This document shows positions 51,175 to 61,740 of a stretch of 64,000 nucleotides of DNA, piece after piece. This stretch comes from Leucaena leucocephala. Its lineage: Eukaryota; Streptophyta; Magnoliopsida; Fabales; Fabaceae. The notes beneath the pieces are model-generated. The model saw nothing but the letters and a program-made list of their open reading frames with translations. It searched no databases and was not told the origin of the DNA. Location of the stretch: contig CM073518.1 in assembly GCA_037074615.1 (NCBI GenBank), forward strand, positions 13,840,501 through 13,904,500, in the 5' to 3' direction. The first letter of the stretch is position 1, and every line of letters begins with the position of its first letter. The position numbers and the translations under genes are program-made.

Positions 51175-51423
51175 GTCGCGACCTCAACATCATCTTGTCG
51201 CGACCTTACAATTCTGTGTACATTAGTCGCGACCAACACATCTTCTCGTCGCGACCAAAACATTCTATCGTCGCGACCATAACACTTTTTAGTCGCGTCT
51301 AAGGTTTTCTGCCACTATTAGTCGCGACCATACTTATTTCACGTCGCGACCATACTACTTTCTCGTCGCGTATGGCTCTTTCTGTAACCATTAGTCGCGA
51401 CCATACTGCTCTCTAGTCACGAC
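51175..51423. repeat. GTCGCGAC array, 5' LTR of element 2
   Basis: It matches the 3' LTR array step for step. One palindrome near the end reads GTCACGAC instead of GTCGCGAC, a single transition at a CpG. Confidence 0.92.
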
Positions 51424-51653
51424 CTAAATGATCAGCTCGCAACCTTTATCCTTTACATCATCCCACATGGCCATTCTACCCCTTGGGACTTCTACTGTTT
51501 GCACATAAGTCCCCGTACCTTTACTTACTCGCAGCTTAGTCCCTAAAAACTCTCTTATGTCTCTGGGACTTCTGCTCAAAAGGGGTCTGGTAGCCTCTCA
51601 TTCTCAGGCTACTTCCGTGTCTGAAGGCCTGAAAATTGGGATGTTACAACTAG

Positions 51654-53811
51654 ACCCCTTTTGAGCAGAAGTCCCAGAGACATGTAGAGAGTTTCAGGGA
51701 CTAAGCTGCAAGTAAGTAAAGGTATGGGGACTCATGTGTTGAAGTCCCAAGGGGAAGAATGGCCATTTTGGGATGATGTAAAAGTTAAAGGTTGTAGAGT
51801 TGAGAGCTGACCATTTTGGTCTCGACTAGAGATAGGTGTGGTCGCGACTAATAGTTACAGAAAGAGCTAGGCGCGACGAGAAAGTATTATGGTCGCGACT
51901 AATATTGGCAGAGAGGATTGGTCGTGACGGAAATATACGTGGTGTCGCGACTAATAGGTAAATAAGCCTGGTTGCGACTAAAAAGTGATGTGGTCACGAC
52001 GAAAAACTATTATAGTCGCTACTAAAGGATGTTGTGGTCGCGACTAATGTGCACAGAAGTGTTATGTCGCGATAAGATGATGATTAGGTCGCGACTAGTG
52101 GCTATAAGTAGTGCTAGCCGTATGGATCAAGTGGGCCAAGAGTTGTGAAGGTCCAAAAGAGATAGTTACCCGGTTAGAGCTAGAACTAGGGAAGGAAGTC
52201 AGATAAAGGAAAGGTTATCTGGAAACTATGAGGTGGACTGATAAGGTGTACTCATGGGACCCACAAGATGCCACATAGCATTAAAGTAATGATTCAGTAA
52301 AGTAAAGTTACTCGGTTGGCACGATAACCGAGGAAGTGATCAGATAAAGTCTGGGACTTATCTGAATAGCATTGGAAAGCGTGTAAGGTCTCTTCCAGGC
52401 GCCACATGTCACTGGTCTAGAGGAAGAAGAAAATTTAAGGACATGTGGCACAATCTTAGCCGGTGAGTCCAGTTTGTGGGAAATCGGACCGGACCGGTAC
52501 TGGATTAGACTGGGAATGCTGAGTCAGCTGATGAGTTATCCAGGAATTGTGACATGTGAAAAATATGGTGATGAGGTGTCCGATGAGGTGGCATACTGAG
52601 GTGTCCTGATGATGCAGTAAAAGGAAATAAAAGAAAATAGGAAATTCCAGGAAAATCGGTAGCCACATATTCAGAGTTCATGGAAATTACGATATTGCCA
52701 TTGGAGGCAATTATAAATACCCCCTCCCCATTCATTTGCTCCACGCATGGGAAGAGAAAGAGAGAGAAAGAAGAGAGAGAAGGAGAAGGAAAGGAAGAGA
52801 GAAAGGAGGAAAGGAAGAAAGGAAGTTCTAGCGGAGCTGGAAGCAGAATAGAGATAGTAGAGTTCTGCTGAGCTAGCCAGGTAGTAACTAATCCTAGCTT
52901 TTATGTAATGGCTTTGTGATTTGATGTGCTATTGTTTGGTTGGATTGTTGTCTTATATGTTATGTCTGAAGCTCTACTGCAATGCTATCATCATATGTTA
53001 TTGAGTATGGAAGCATGCAGCATACTTATCTGTACACAATCACAAGCAAGCACTGCCACACTGCATTACATATATTGTTATGAATATTACTACTAAGATT
53101 CCCTCGAATCTCATCCCCATATATAACCCATTACAGAGAGGTTATGTTGAAGTAAATTTTGAGAATGCTAGGAGACGCCGTTATGCTGCCGAAGTTAAGA
53201 CTGAACATCAGGATATGATAAGTACTGTGTACGTATGTGCTGTCTAAGGAGGCTGGAAGTTAGTAGACCTAGCCGGTTCATCCTTTCTTTCCTGGGTACT
53301 ACGTAGAATGGTAGTTCTCATGAGGGAATTACCGAATCAGTACAGTTTAGTTCTTTGTACAAAAGAAGCCTAGCAGTTATGCTGCCGGATTTCAGGCAGG
53401 AGAAGATGTAATAGAAATATAAGGATTATGTGATTTTGTGTATGCTCTATTGTATGACCTTTGCTATTCATTGATAAATATTATTTGGCATGTTTAATTT
53501 GTATATGAGAAATTAAGAGAGAAATTCGCAGGTCTTGAGGTAGCAGTATTCTGACCTCAGTTTGACCTAGTAAACGGAAGAGTTTGCCCACGAAACTAGG
53601 TGAGCCAGTAGTACACATCTGGGGCATTCCGTGGATAGGTAATAAGTCTCATTTGGATGTGTATAATGAGATTAACCAGTTCGCAAAGTAAAGGTTAAGA
53701 ATAAGGAACTTAAGAGTTAAAAGTTCAACTTCTGGGCTTAAGGTAAGATATAAATAAAGCTAATAATGCTTCTGCAAGTGTACTCTGAGGAGTCTAAGGG
53801 AGGATGTTTCA
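51654..53811 (+). repeat. 3' LTR of the outer LARD (second part)
   Basis: It continues 43950-44011 after the element 2 insertion. It contains a palindrome array (51829-52095), a TATA box (52712-52719) and a GA-rich leader, and ends GGATGTTTCA at 53811, directly before the second GTTGG. Confidence 0.9.
51829..52095. repeat. GTCGCGAC array, 3' LTR of the outer LARD
   Basis: The first palindrome reads GTCTCGAC (51829) and the last GTCGCGAC (52088). The array lacks about one 22- to 29-bp unit present in the 5' LTR array. Confidence 0.85.
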
Positions 53812-53900
53812 GTTGGCATGTTAGTTTTTAGTAGTTTTTAAATTGCATTGCATTCTGCATTGTTTTGAGTTTCTGCAAAAATCACTCTCTGTGACTTTGA

Positions 53901-54031
53901 GTCGCGACCAAAACTCATTTGTGTTGCGACCGGATTACTTTTCTCTGAAATTTGATAACTCTGCAAAAACCAGTCGCGATATTTGACACTTTCATTCGCG
54001 ACTACTTCTCTCTATGATATTAAGTCGTGAC
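53901..54031. repeat. GTCGCGAC array in Athila-like leader
   Basis: GTCGCGAC (53901), GTTGCGAC (53923), GTCGCGAT (53973), TTCGCGAC (53995) and GTCGTGAC (54024). Spacings are 22, 50 (about 22 plus 29), 22 and 29 bp. Confidence 0.75.
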
Positions 54032-54115
54032 TAACTGAAAGTTTTTTCTGCTGAGAACTTTCTATGTCTGACTCTGATTGATTGCATTGATTGTTCTTGA
54101 CTGTTTCTGCAATGC

Positions 54116-55225
54116 ATGTGTAAAAGAACTAAACCATTAGTGCCTTTTGAACCTAAAATTGAGAGAAGACTTAGGAAACTAAAGAGAGAATTTAGGGAAT
54201 TTTGAGAAGAAGAAGCAAAATCTAGTTCCTCCTCTAGTATTCCAGAGTCTGAAACTAAACTGAATATGGCTGATCATAATGGGCATAATGGGAATGGAGA
54301 AAATGAAATACCTATGAATGTAGAGTATAATAGAAGTGTGAGGGAAATTAATCATTCGCATGTGAATTATGATCCTTATGGATTCTATACTGAAGAACCT
54401 AACTTTGAGATTAAAGGAGCTTTGATTGCAGCCTTACCCAAATTTCATGGTTTTACAGGAGAATGTCCACACAAGCACTTACAAACCATGCATATGATAT
54501 ATTCCTCAATGAAGCCTCCAATGACTGCACTGGATGATGTCTTAAGGAGGTGTTTCCATTTCATCTTGGAAGGGAAGGCTAAGGAGTGGCTATACAATTT
54601 GCCAACTCATTTCTCAATTCTTACATGGGATCAGCTGAAATCAACTTATCTTGAACAGTTTTTCCCAGCTTCAAAGACCACCCGAATGAAGAAGGAGATC
54701 ACTAATATTTTGCAACAGGATGGAGAGTCTTTACATGAGTACTAGAAGAGGTTCCTTAATCTGTTGGCTAGATGCCCTCACCATAACATGACCAAGGCTA
54801 ATTTAGTAGACATTTTCTTTGATGGTCTACTTCCTCATAATCAGGTTTCCTTGAATGCAGTAGCGAATGGTTCTTTGAGAGATAAGACCCCATAAGCAAG
54901 TTGGGAGTTATTCCAGAAAATGGCCAATGAAGACCATCAGACTGGAGATCCAAGGAGAATGCCCACGTCATCTTCGGGCAACTCAAATGCAATCTTAGCT
55001 GAAATAGCATCTTTGGGAAACCAAATGGAGAAGAGGATGAATCTGATTGAAAGAGAGCTTCATTCCATAAAACAAGTTCATGCAGTGGATACCTCACAAG
55101 CCTTAGTTACAGGATGTGAATCCTTTGGTTCAATGATGCATGCTACAAGTACATGTGATAGACAGTTTAAAGAAGATGCAGCAATGTATCAAGGAAGAGA
55201 GAATAATTTCCAGAAGAGAGATTGA
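54116..55225 (+). pseudogene. Athila-like Ty3/Gypsy gag, disabled
   Basis: The frame can be followed from ATG at 54116 (KRTKPLVPFEPKIERRL, then a basic coiled stretch) through FHGFTGECPHKHLQ, MKPPM, AKEWLYNLP, YLEQFFPASKTTRMKKEI and the QDGESLHEY box, a typical retrotransposon gag core of the Athila group. In-frame stops are TGA at 54203-54205, TAG at 54743-54745 and TAA at 54893-54895. After the third stop the frame runs open to 55225 with NQMEKRMNLIERELHSI, probably a coiled coil. No zinc knuckle or protease follows. The product would have packaged element RNA; this copy is dead. Confidence 0.85.
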
Positions 55226-55653
55226 CGAGGCTCTCGGATTGTCGCAGTCTGAGCCATCAAAATTAAGTGAATTGCACCCTAGTAATGTAGTATAAGGCAT
55301 AACCCTATCGTTCTTCTCAAGGAGCCTTTCTAAAGGAATCCTAGCAAATTGGATGTCAAATTCAACGGTAAACCTGAGTAAAGAGTAAATGGTTTTGTTG
55401 TTTTGTGGGTGCAGTAAAATAGATGTTTTTGTGTTTTTGTTTAAGATGGAAAATGGTTGGTTTGTGAAAGTAGTATATGATGAAAGGCTCTTGATGATAA
55501 AAAATATCTATCCTTGCTCTCAATGTATATAGAGTTTGAAATCACCAAGTCTTGAATAAAACCTCAATCGATCGATTGAGTCCAGAACCCTAATATTCTT
55601 TAAACTCCTTTGATCAAAGCTAGTTTAAAGACTATTATTGAACTGCTAAGGAT
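55226..55653 (-). repeat. Inverted Athila-like LTR end
   Basis: This is the reverse complement of about 37695-38133, the last 430 bp of the Athila-like LTR (shared phrases include GATAGGGTT and GCTCCTTGAGAAGAACG read inverted). It joins gag directly, with no primer site between. It is cut on the right by element 3. Confidence 0.8.
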
Positions 55654-55879
55654 TGTAACATCCCAATTTTTAGGCCTAGAGATGCAGAGATAGCCTAAGA
55701 TTAAGAGGCTACTAGACCCCTTTTTAGCAGAAGTCCCAGAGGAACGCAAAGAGTTTCAGGGACTGAGCTGCGAGTAAGTAAAGGTACGGGGACTTATGTG
55801 TAAATAGTGGAAGTCCCAAGGGGTAAATGGCCATTTGGGGATGATGTAAAGGTCAAAGGTTCAAGAGTTGACCAGTTAG

Positions 55880-56128
55880 GTCGCGATGATAAAGAAATTG
55901 GTCGCGACGAGAGTATATTATGGTCGCGACTAATATTGGCAGAGAGGATTGGTCGTGACGGATATGTATGTGGTGTCGCGACTAATGAGTAGAATGAGCC
56001 TGGTTGCGACTAGAATATGTTATGGTCGCGACTAAAGAATGTTGTGGTCGCGACTAGAGAATGCTGTGGTCGCGACTAATGAACACAGAAGGTGTTATGT
56101 CGCGATGAGATGATGGCTAGGTCGCGAC
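55880..56128. repeat. GTCGCGAC array, LTR of element 3
   Basis: Eleven positions with spacings 21, 22, 29, 23, 28, 22, 22, 22, 30 and 22 bp. Confidence 0.88.
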
Positions 56129-56700
56129 TAGTAACTATAAGTGGTGCTAGCCGTATGAGATCTAGTGGGCCAAGAGTTGTGAAGGTCCAAATGAGATAGT
56201 TACCCAGTTAGAGATAGAACTGGGGAAAGAGGTCAGATACAGGAAAGGATATCTGGAAACCATGAGGTGGACTGATAAGGTATCCTCATGGGACCCACAA
56301 GATGACACATGGCATTAAAGTAAGTGGTTCAGTGACCTTTCAGTAGAGTAAAGTTGCTCGGTTGGCACAAAAATCGAGGAGGTGATCAGATGAGTCTAGG
56401 ACTGATCTGGATAGCATTGGAAAGCGTGCAAGGTCTCTTTCAGGCGCCACATGGCACTAGTATGGAGAAAGCAGATAAAGCTGAGGATACACATTATGAG
56501 GTAGGACTCTGGACCGGTGAGTCAGCCCGGTGAGTCAGCATGCTAATGTGTCCAGGAATTGAGACATGTGATAAATGTGCATGCTGAGGTGTCCCGATGA
56601 TGCAGTAAAGGAGGAATTAAGGAAAATAGGAAATTCCAGGAAAAACCAGGACCACATGTTCAGATGGCTTAGAAACTACGAAAATGCCATTGGAGGAGAG

Positions 56701-56708
56701 TATAAATA
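56701..56708 (+). promoter_or_regulatory. TATA box, 5' LTR of element 3
   Basis: TATAAATA is followed by CCCCCCC and then, after about 45 bp, the GA-rich leader. Confidence 0.65.
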
Positions 56709-57069
56709 CCCCCCCATGGCCTTCATTTGCTCCACGCTTGGAGAAGGGAAAGAGAGAGAAAGAAGAGAGAAGGAGAAGGAAAGGAAGAGAGAAAGGAGGA
56801 AAGAAAGAAAGGAAGTTCTGGCGGAACTGGAAGCAGAATAGAGATAGTAGGGTTCTGCTAAGCTAGCCAGGTAGTAACTAATCCTAGCTTTTATGTAATG
56901 GCTTTGTGATTTGTTGTGCTATGGTTTGGTTGGATTGTTGTCTTATCTGTTATGTCTGAAGCTCTGCTGTAATGCTATGATCATATGTTATTGAGTATGG
57001 AAGCACACAGCATACTTATCTGTACACAATCACAAGCAAGCACCGTCACTCTGCATTACATATATTGTT

Positions 57070-57255
57070 ATGATTGTTGCTACTAAGATTCCCCCGAATC
57101 TCATCCCCATACATAACCCATTACAGGGAGGTTATGCTGAAGTGGATTTTGAGAATGCTAAGAGACGCCGTTATGCTGCCGAAGTAAAGACTGAACATCA
57201 GTATATGATAAGTACTGTGTACATAGTGCTGTCTAAGGAGGCTAGAAGTGAGTAG
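57070..57255 (+). other. Conserved short open frame in LTR (61 codons)
   Basis: It starts MIVATKIPPNLIPIHNPLQ and shares the RRRYAA and KTEHQYMISTVY phrases with the other three copies, ending SKEARSE. It differs from the element 2 frame at several residues but stays open. In the outer LARD the same frame is broken before the end. Confidence 0.3.
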
Positions 57256-57937
57256 ACCTAGCCGGTTCATCTAGTCTTTCCTGGGTACTACGTAGAATGG
57301 TAGTTCTTATGAGGGAATTACCAAATCAGTACAGTTTAGTTCTTTGTACCGATGAAGCGTAGCGATTATGCTGCCGGAGTTTAGGTAGAAAGAGATGTAA
57401 TAGAGATAGAAAGATTATGTATATGTCTTGTTGTGTATACCTTGCTGTATGACATTATGTTATTCAATGATAAATATTGTTTGGCATATTCAATTTATGT
57501 ATGGTAAATTAAGGGGAAATTCGCAGGTCCTGAGGCAGCAGTGCTCTGACCTCAGTTTGACCTAATAAACGGAGGAGTTTGGTCACGAGATTTAGTGAGC
57601 CGGTAGTACACATCTAGGGCATTCCGTGGATAGGTAATAAGCCTCATTTGGATGTGTACAATGAGAGAAACCAGTTCTCAAAGTAAAGGTTCAGAATAAG
57701 GAACTTAGGAGTAAAAGTTCAATCTCTGGACTTAAGTTAAGCTAAAATTGCTTCCGCAAGTGTACTCTGAGAAGTCTAAGGGAGGATGTTTCATTTTGGT
57801 ATCAGAGCAAGAGATTCTGGCACAGACCAGAAAGGACTCTGGTTCAGAGCATAAGATTCTGGCACAGAACAGAAGGTTCTGGCTTAGTGATGCTCTGATA
57901 GAGTATTTTCCCTTGAGTGCGAGAGAATGGCACTCAG

Positions 57938-58337
57938 GTCGCGACTAATATGGTTTTAGGTCGCGATAGGTAGCCTCAAGAGAGTTTTAGTCGTGACGAA
58001 GAAGTGGAGAGGTCACAACAGTTATTTACAGAGAGATTAGGTCGCGACGTGTATGTTCCAAGGTCGCGACGGAATATGGCAAAAAGCTAAGGTTGCGACG
58101 AGAAAGGTCTTGGGTCGCGACTGAAGAGTTAAGGTTGCGATGTGAAGTGTCCTATGGTCACGACGAGTAACGAGGCAGTGCGCGGCTAGTGTGCAAAATG
58201 GTCCAGGTCGCGACGTGAGAGGAGTTAGGTCGCGACTAAAGGACAGAGATGTTAGGTCGTGATGAGTTGAGTGCGATGGTCGCGACGAAAGATCACAGAG
58301 GATGTGAGTCACGACTATCCAATACTCAGGTTGCGAC
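57938..58337. repeat. GTCGCGAC array behind the primer site, element 3
   Basis: It runs from GTCGCGAC at 57938 and GTCGCGAT at 57960 (22-bp step) to GTTGCGAC at 58330, with many intact palindromes between, in the same place as the arrays of elements 1, 2 and the outer LARD. Confidence 0.85.
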
Positions 58338-60287
58338 AGACAGTTATTTACATAGAGGTTTAGAAAGCTCAGCGGAGATAAAGTTCCTAGATGAGATGTG
58401 TGTTCATTTTGAGAAGAAAAAAGATGGTGAACATAAGAAAAGAATATAGAGCTTGAGTGGAGGAGCCGTGCATAGAGGAAGCTAGCAACTCCAATGAGGT
58501 AGACCCTATGTGAGTCATCCGTGCTAGGCAGGATGAGCAGCAAAGGATGATGTAAAGGATGATGATGATGAGTTAAGATGGGCTAGCTAGATGAGATAGC
58601 TAGTATGAGTTTTGTCTAGGAATGATCCTAGGACATGGCCTAAGGCTAGAGACGTGATGGTTAATAGTTAAAGAGCTAATATTCCCTAAGCATAGGGATT
58701 CCATCACAGAGAAGTGATAGATCCAGGGTAGAGTACCCTAGAGAATGAAAATGATAGTAGAAGATGAGGAATGAGATCTATGAGACTGAAGTTCGCTAGG
58801 ATCAAGAGAAAGATCGATCAGGAACAACAGTCTGGTCAAGAATAGACTGGGACTGATGGATAGACAGAAGAAGTTAAGAGATAGTAAAGAGGTAGCCACA
58901 GTTTAAAAAGATAAAGTGACTCCCCTATTCCCTATGTAAGAGAGAGTGATGAAGGGTTGAGTCTATACCCTAGTAAGAGGGTAGTGTGGCAGCCTAAGTG
59001 AAATAGATAAATATTTCAGGATGACTGACCAAGATATGATAGGCAATATGATATGTCTTGAGGTTTACTTAGTCTAATAGATGGTTGAGCAAAGTATGAT
59101 GATGATATGGCTTATGATGCCATAAGTTATGATAAATGGTTACATCTCCTTGCAGTTGTCATATGATGACATGCATGTTAGAGTATGCCATGATAAATGA
59201 ATACTCCCTTTTGCAATATATGCAGGGTAGAGTGTATATGAGATTAATAAGTTATGAGGAAGTTATATTGCTCCCATACCATATGACATGTAATGAGATA
59301 TGTATTGAGGATGATAGATAGTCTCAGTTCATGGGACAATAAGCTATGATATTCAGATATGTTATAATTGAGGTTGCTCGGGTAATTCTGCAGACTTGTG
59401 AATACAGTACTCAGAGCCATTTCTGTTGAAAGGAATGGTAGACAGAAAGAAAGCGAAAAGAGTAAAGAGATTGTTTCTAGATCACTCTTCAGATAAGAGT
59501 TAGATATGAAACATATGGCTCCCAGATAGAGCTAGATTCAGATGAGTATAGATCACTCTTCAGATAAGAGTTGGATCTGGTACAGAATGCTCGCAGTTAG
59601 AGCATAGTTCAAATGGCTCGCAGTTAGAGCACAGATTGAAATGAGAAGTGTGATGAGGCCATACAGTAGAATGCAATGGCAGGTGATTAGACCATGATGG
59701 CACAAGGCATGGTAAGCCATAGTAAAGTAAGAAAGATAAGAGGAACTCCTGAGTAAGAGAGGAAGTAAGTAAAGTCTGGGTAAACGATATGAGGCTATAA
59801 AATTTTTATGGAGTTATCAATAGGTGGAAGCAGTTAACCTTATAACCTAGTCTGTTGGTTTAAGATCTTCGAGAGATATACAGTACAACAGAATCTCAGT
59901 TAGATTCTGGAGGGTCACAGTTAGATCCTCGCATGGCTCCAGGGTCGCAGTTAGATCCTAAGAGATTCAGAGTCGCAGTAGATTCTGAAGAGGCTAACGG
60001 TTGATCGCAGTTAGATCCCGAGGTTGCAGTTAGACCTAGCCTAAGGAAAGTAATGAGCCATGAGACATGAGTACAATGTAGTATCTCTTTGGGAAGATGA
60101 ATGGCAAAGACGAAGTTAAGGTAAGGAAGCTTCACTAGTTGATAAACTCACCTAGAGAAATTGTTTTATAATGGTTTTCCTCAGGTAGCCTCTAGTATAC
60201 AGACTAAACTTGGCTTTCCCTTAAACGAAGATGGAGTCCAAGTTCAAATCTGAGTACTGATATTTAAAGTTTTGTAGAAGTATGCCT

Positions 60288-60378
60288 GAGAAGCAGAGAA
60301 GAGAATCCTCTGTATAATGAGAAGCAGAGAAGAGAATCCTCTGTGTAATGAGAAGCAGAGAAGAGAATCCTCTGTAAT
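60288..60378. repeat. 31-bp minisatellite, three units
   Basis: GAGAAGCAGAGAAGAGAATC starts at 60288, 60319 and 60350. It is the same repeat as 46860-47002, read on the other strand. Confidence 0.85.
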
Positions 60379-60490
60379 GAGAATAGAAAAGTATGAGTAG
60401 ATAGATTCCCCAGATGAGGGTAAAGAGATTAAAAGGCTAGAGAAGACCTAGAGAAGAGGGTCTAAGGCAAAACAAAGATAGAACGCAGTT

Positions 60491-61584
60491 TGTAACATCC
60501 CTAATTTCTGTACTAAGTTGTATGTACATATTGAATAAAATATATGAGATGTTTAGGAAAAGATGTGGCCATATTTATGTAAAGAAAAGGATTAATTGGA
60601 AGAGGAAGAAAGTCTAAGAGCCAAAGTGCAAAATTACGAAAATGTCACTGTGATGCCCTAAGAAACCAGAAGTAAATGGAGGGCATTTTGGTCATTTCAC
60701 ACAATAGATGGATATCAGAGGAAATTTGATACTAAATTATTATAATTAATATGAGAATTTATGGAGTTGACAGAAGTGAAAAAGGAGTACTGTAGAATTA
60801 ATTATGGAATTTACGGTGAAAAAGGACACCGATAAAGGGTTAAAGGAAATATATGTAATTTTTAACAGGACTTCTGGGTCTCAGAAAATTATGAAACTTT
60901 GTAGAGAATTCATTTTATATTAGAATGAATTTCTAAAAATGTTAGAAGAATTAAAAGAGGTGTTTAGCATTTATGCTAAGATCAGGGTAATTTACGGATA
61001 TCGGTATGAGGAAAGTACATTGGGATTTGGGCCAATTAGCTATTGGACCTACCCGGTTCATCCAGTCTTTCCTGGGTACTTACGTAGAATGGTAGCTCCT
61101 ACGGGAATTACCAAATCAGTATAAGATCGGTTACTTTCTACAGAAGGAATGTAGCAGTTATGCTGCCGGATTTTAGACAGGAAGAGATGTAATAGAAATA
61201 AGAGAATTTGGTGTATGCTTTGTTGTATGACATTTTATTATCTAATAATAAATATTGTTTGGCATGTTAAACTTGTGTATGACGAATTAAGGGAGAAATT
61301 CGCAGGTCCTGAGGTAGAAGTGTTTTGACCTCAGTTTGACCTAGTAAACGAAGGAGTTTGGCTATGAAATTTGGTGAGCCAGTTGTACACATCTGGGGCA
61401 TTACGTGGATAGGTAATAAGCCATGTTTGGATGTGTAGAACGAGATAAATTAATTTTCAAATTAAAGGTCCAGAATAAGGAACTTAAGAGCAAAATTTTG
61501 AATTTCTGGGCTTAAGTTAAGGTATAATCAAGCTAATGTTGCTTCCGCAAGTGTACTCTGAGGAGTCTAAGGGAGGATGTTTCA
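60491..61584 (+). mobile_element. Solo LTR without target duplication
   Basis: TGTAACATCCCTAATTTCTG at 60491 to GGATGTTTCA at 61584, 1094 bp, of the same start type as 13232. The flanks (CAGTT before, CGACA after) do not match. It replaces part of the element 3 internal region, so it arrived with a deletion or by recombination. Confidence 0.7.
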
Positions 61585-61740
61585 CGACACGCAGGCCGTA
61601 TTTAGAAAAATTACAACACTTGTAATCTAGAGCCATATTGTTCACCATACCCAAACATTCAAGAATCAAAATTCATACTATTTGAAGGGTAATAAATGTT
61701 TCAAAACATTCATATATTAGGAAAGGCAGTATATCTTACG
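61585..61740. other. Unassigned filler of about 156 bp
   Basis: It begins CGACACGCAGGCCG and matches nothing else I can see in the window. The element 3 internal region resumes at ATTATGCATAGATGCTC. It may be filler captured during repair or a trace of another element. Confidence 0.4.

Larger units (their letters stand above)
44012..51648 (-). mobile_element. Element 2: intact LARD-like retrotransposon, TSD ACTAG
   Basis: The element is 7637 bp. ACTAG at 44007-44011 is repeated at 51649-51653. Minus-strand order: 5' LTR 49717-51648, primer site 49702-49713, internal 45931-49716, purine tract 45931-45945, 3' LTR 44012-45930. The LTRs differ by one 13-bp tandem duplication and only a few substitutions that I could find, so the insertion is very recent. 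It lies antisense inside the 3' LTR of its own family member. Confidence 0.95.
49717..51648 (-). repeat. 5' LTR of element 2
   Basis: It is 1932 bp with a TATA box at 50588-50595, a short open frame at 50032-50223 and a palindrome array at 51175-51423 with the same span (241 bp between first and last starts) as the 3' LTR. Confidence 0.93.
38231..53811 (+). mobile_element. LARD-like LTR retrotransposon inserted in Athila, TSD GTTGG
   Basis: The 5' LTR is 38231-40471, the internal region 40472-43949, and the 3' LTR 43950-44011 plus 51654-53811. GTTGG at 38226-38230 repeats at 53812-53816, so the whole block is one insertion event followed by a later insertion into its 3' LTR. Without that later element it is about 7.9 kb. 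The primer site and purine tract are intact, but there is no coding capacity. Confidence 0.93.
53817..55225 (+). mobile_element. Athila-like internal region (leader and gag)
   Basis: It resumes the element interrupted at 38230. The leader (53817-54115) holds a GTCGCGAC array (53901-54031), and a broken gag follows. Pol is absent, because an inverted LTR end joins directly after gag. Confidence 0.75.
55654..57793 (+). repeat. 5' LTR of element 3
   Basis: It is 2140 bp from TGTAACATCC to GGATGTTTCA. It has a palindrome array at 55880-56128, a TATA box at 56701-56708, a GA-rich leader (56745-56815) and a 61-codon version of the conserved short frame at 57070-57255. Confidence 0.9.

Noticed and set aside
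58037..58543. 168-codon open frame on the minus strand
   Set aside because: It lies antisense across the palindrome array and leader of element 3. The composition is rich in S, T, H and R from the repeated motif, with no domain and no matching open frame in the sister elements.
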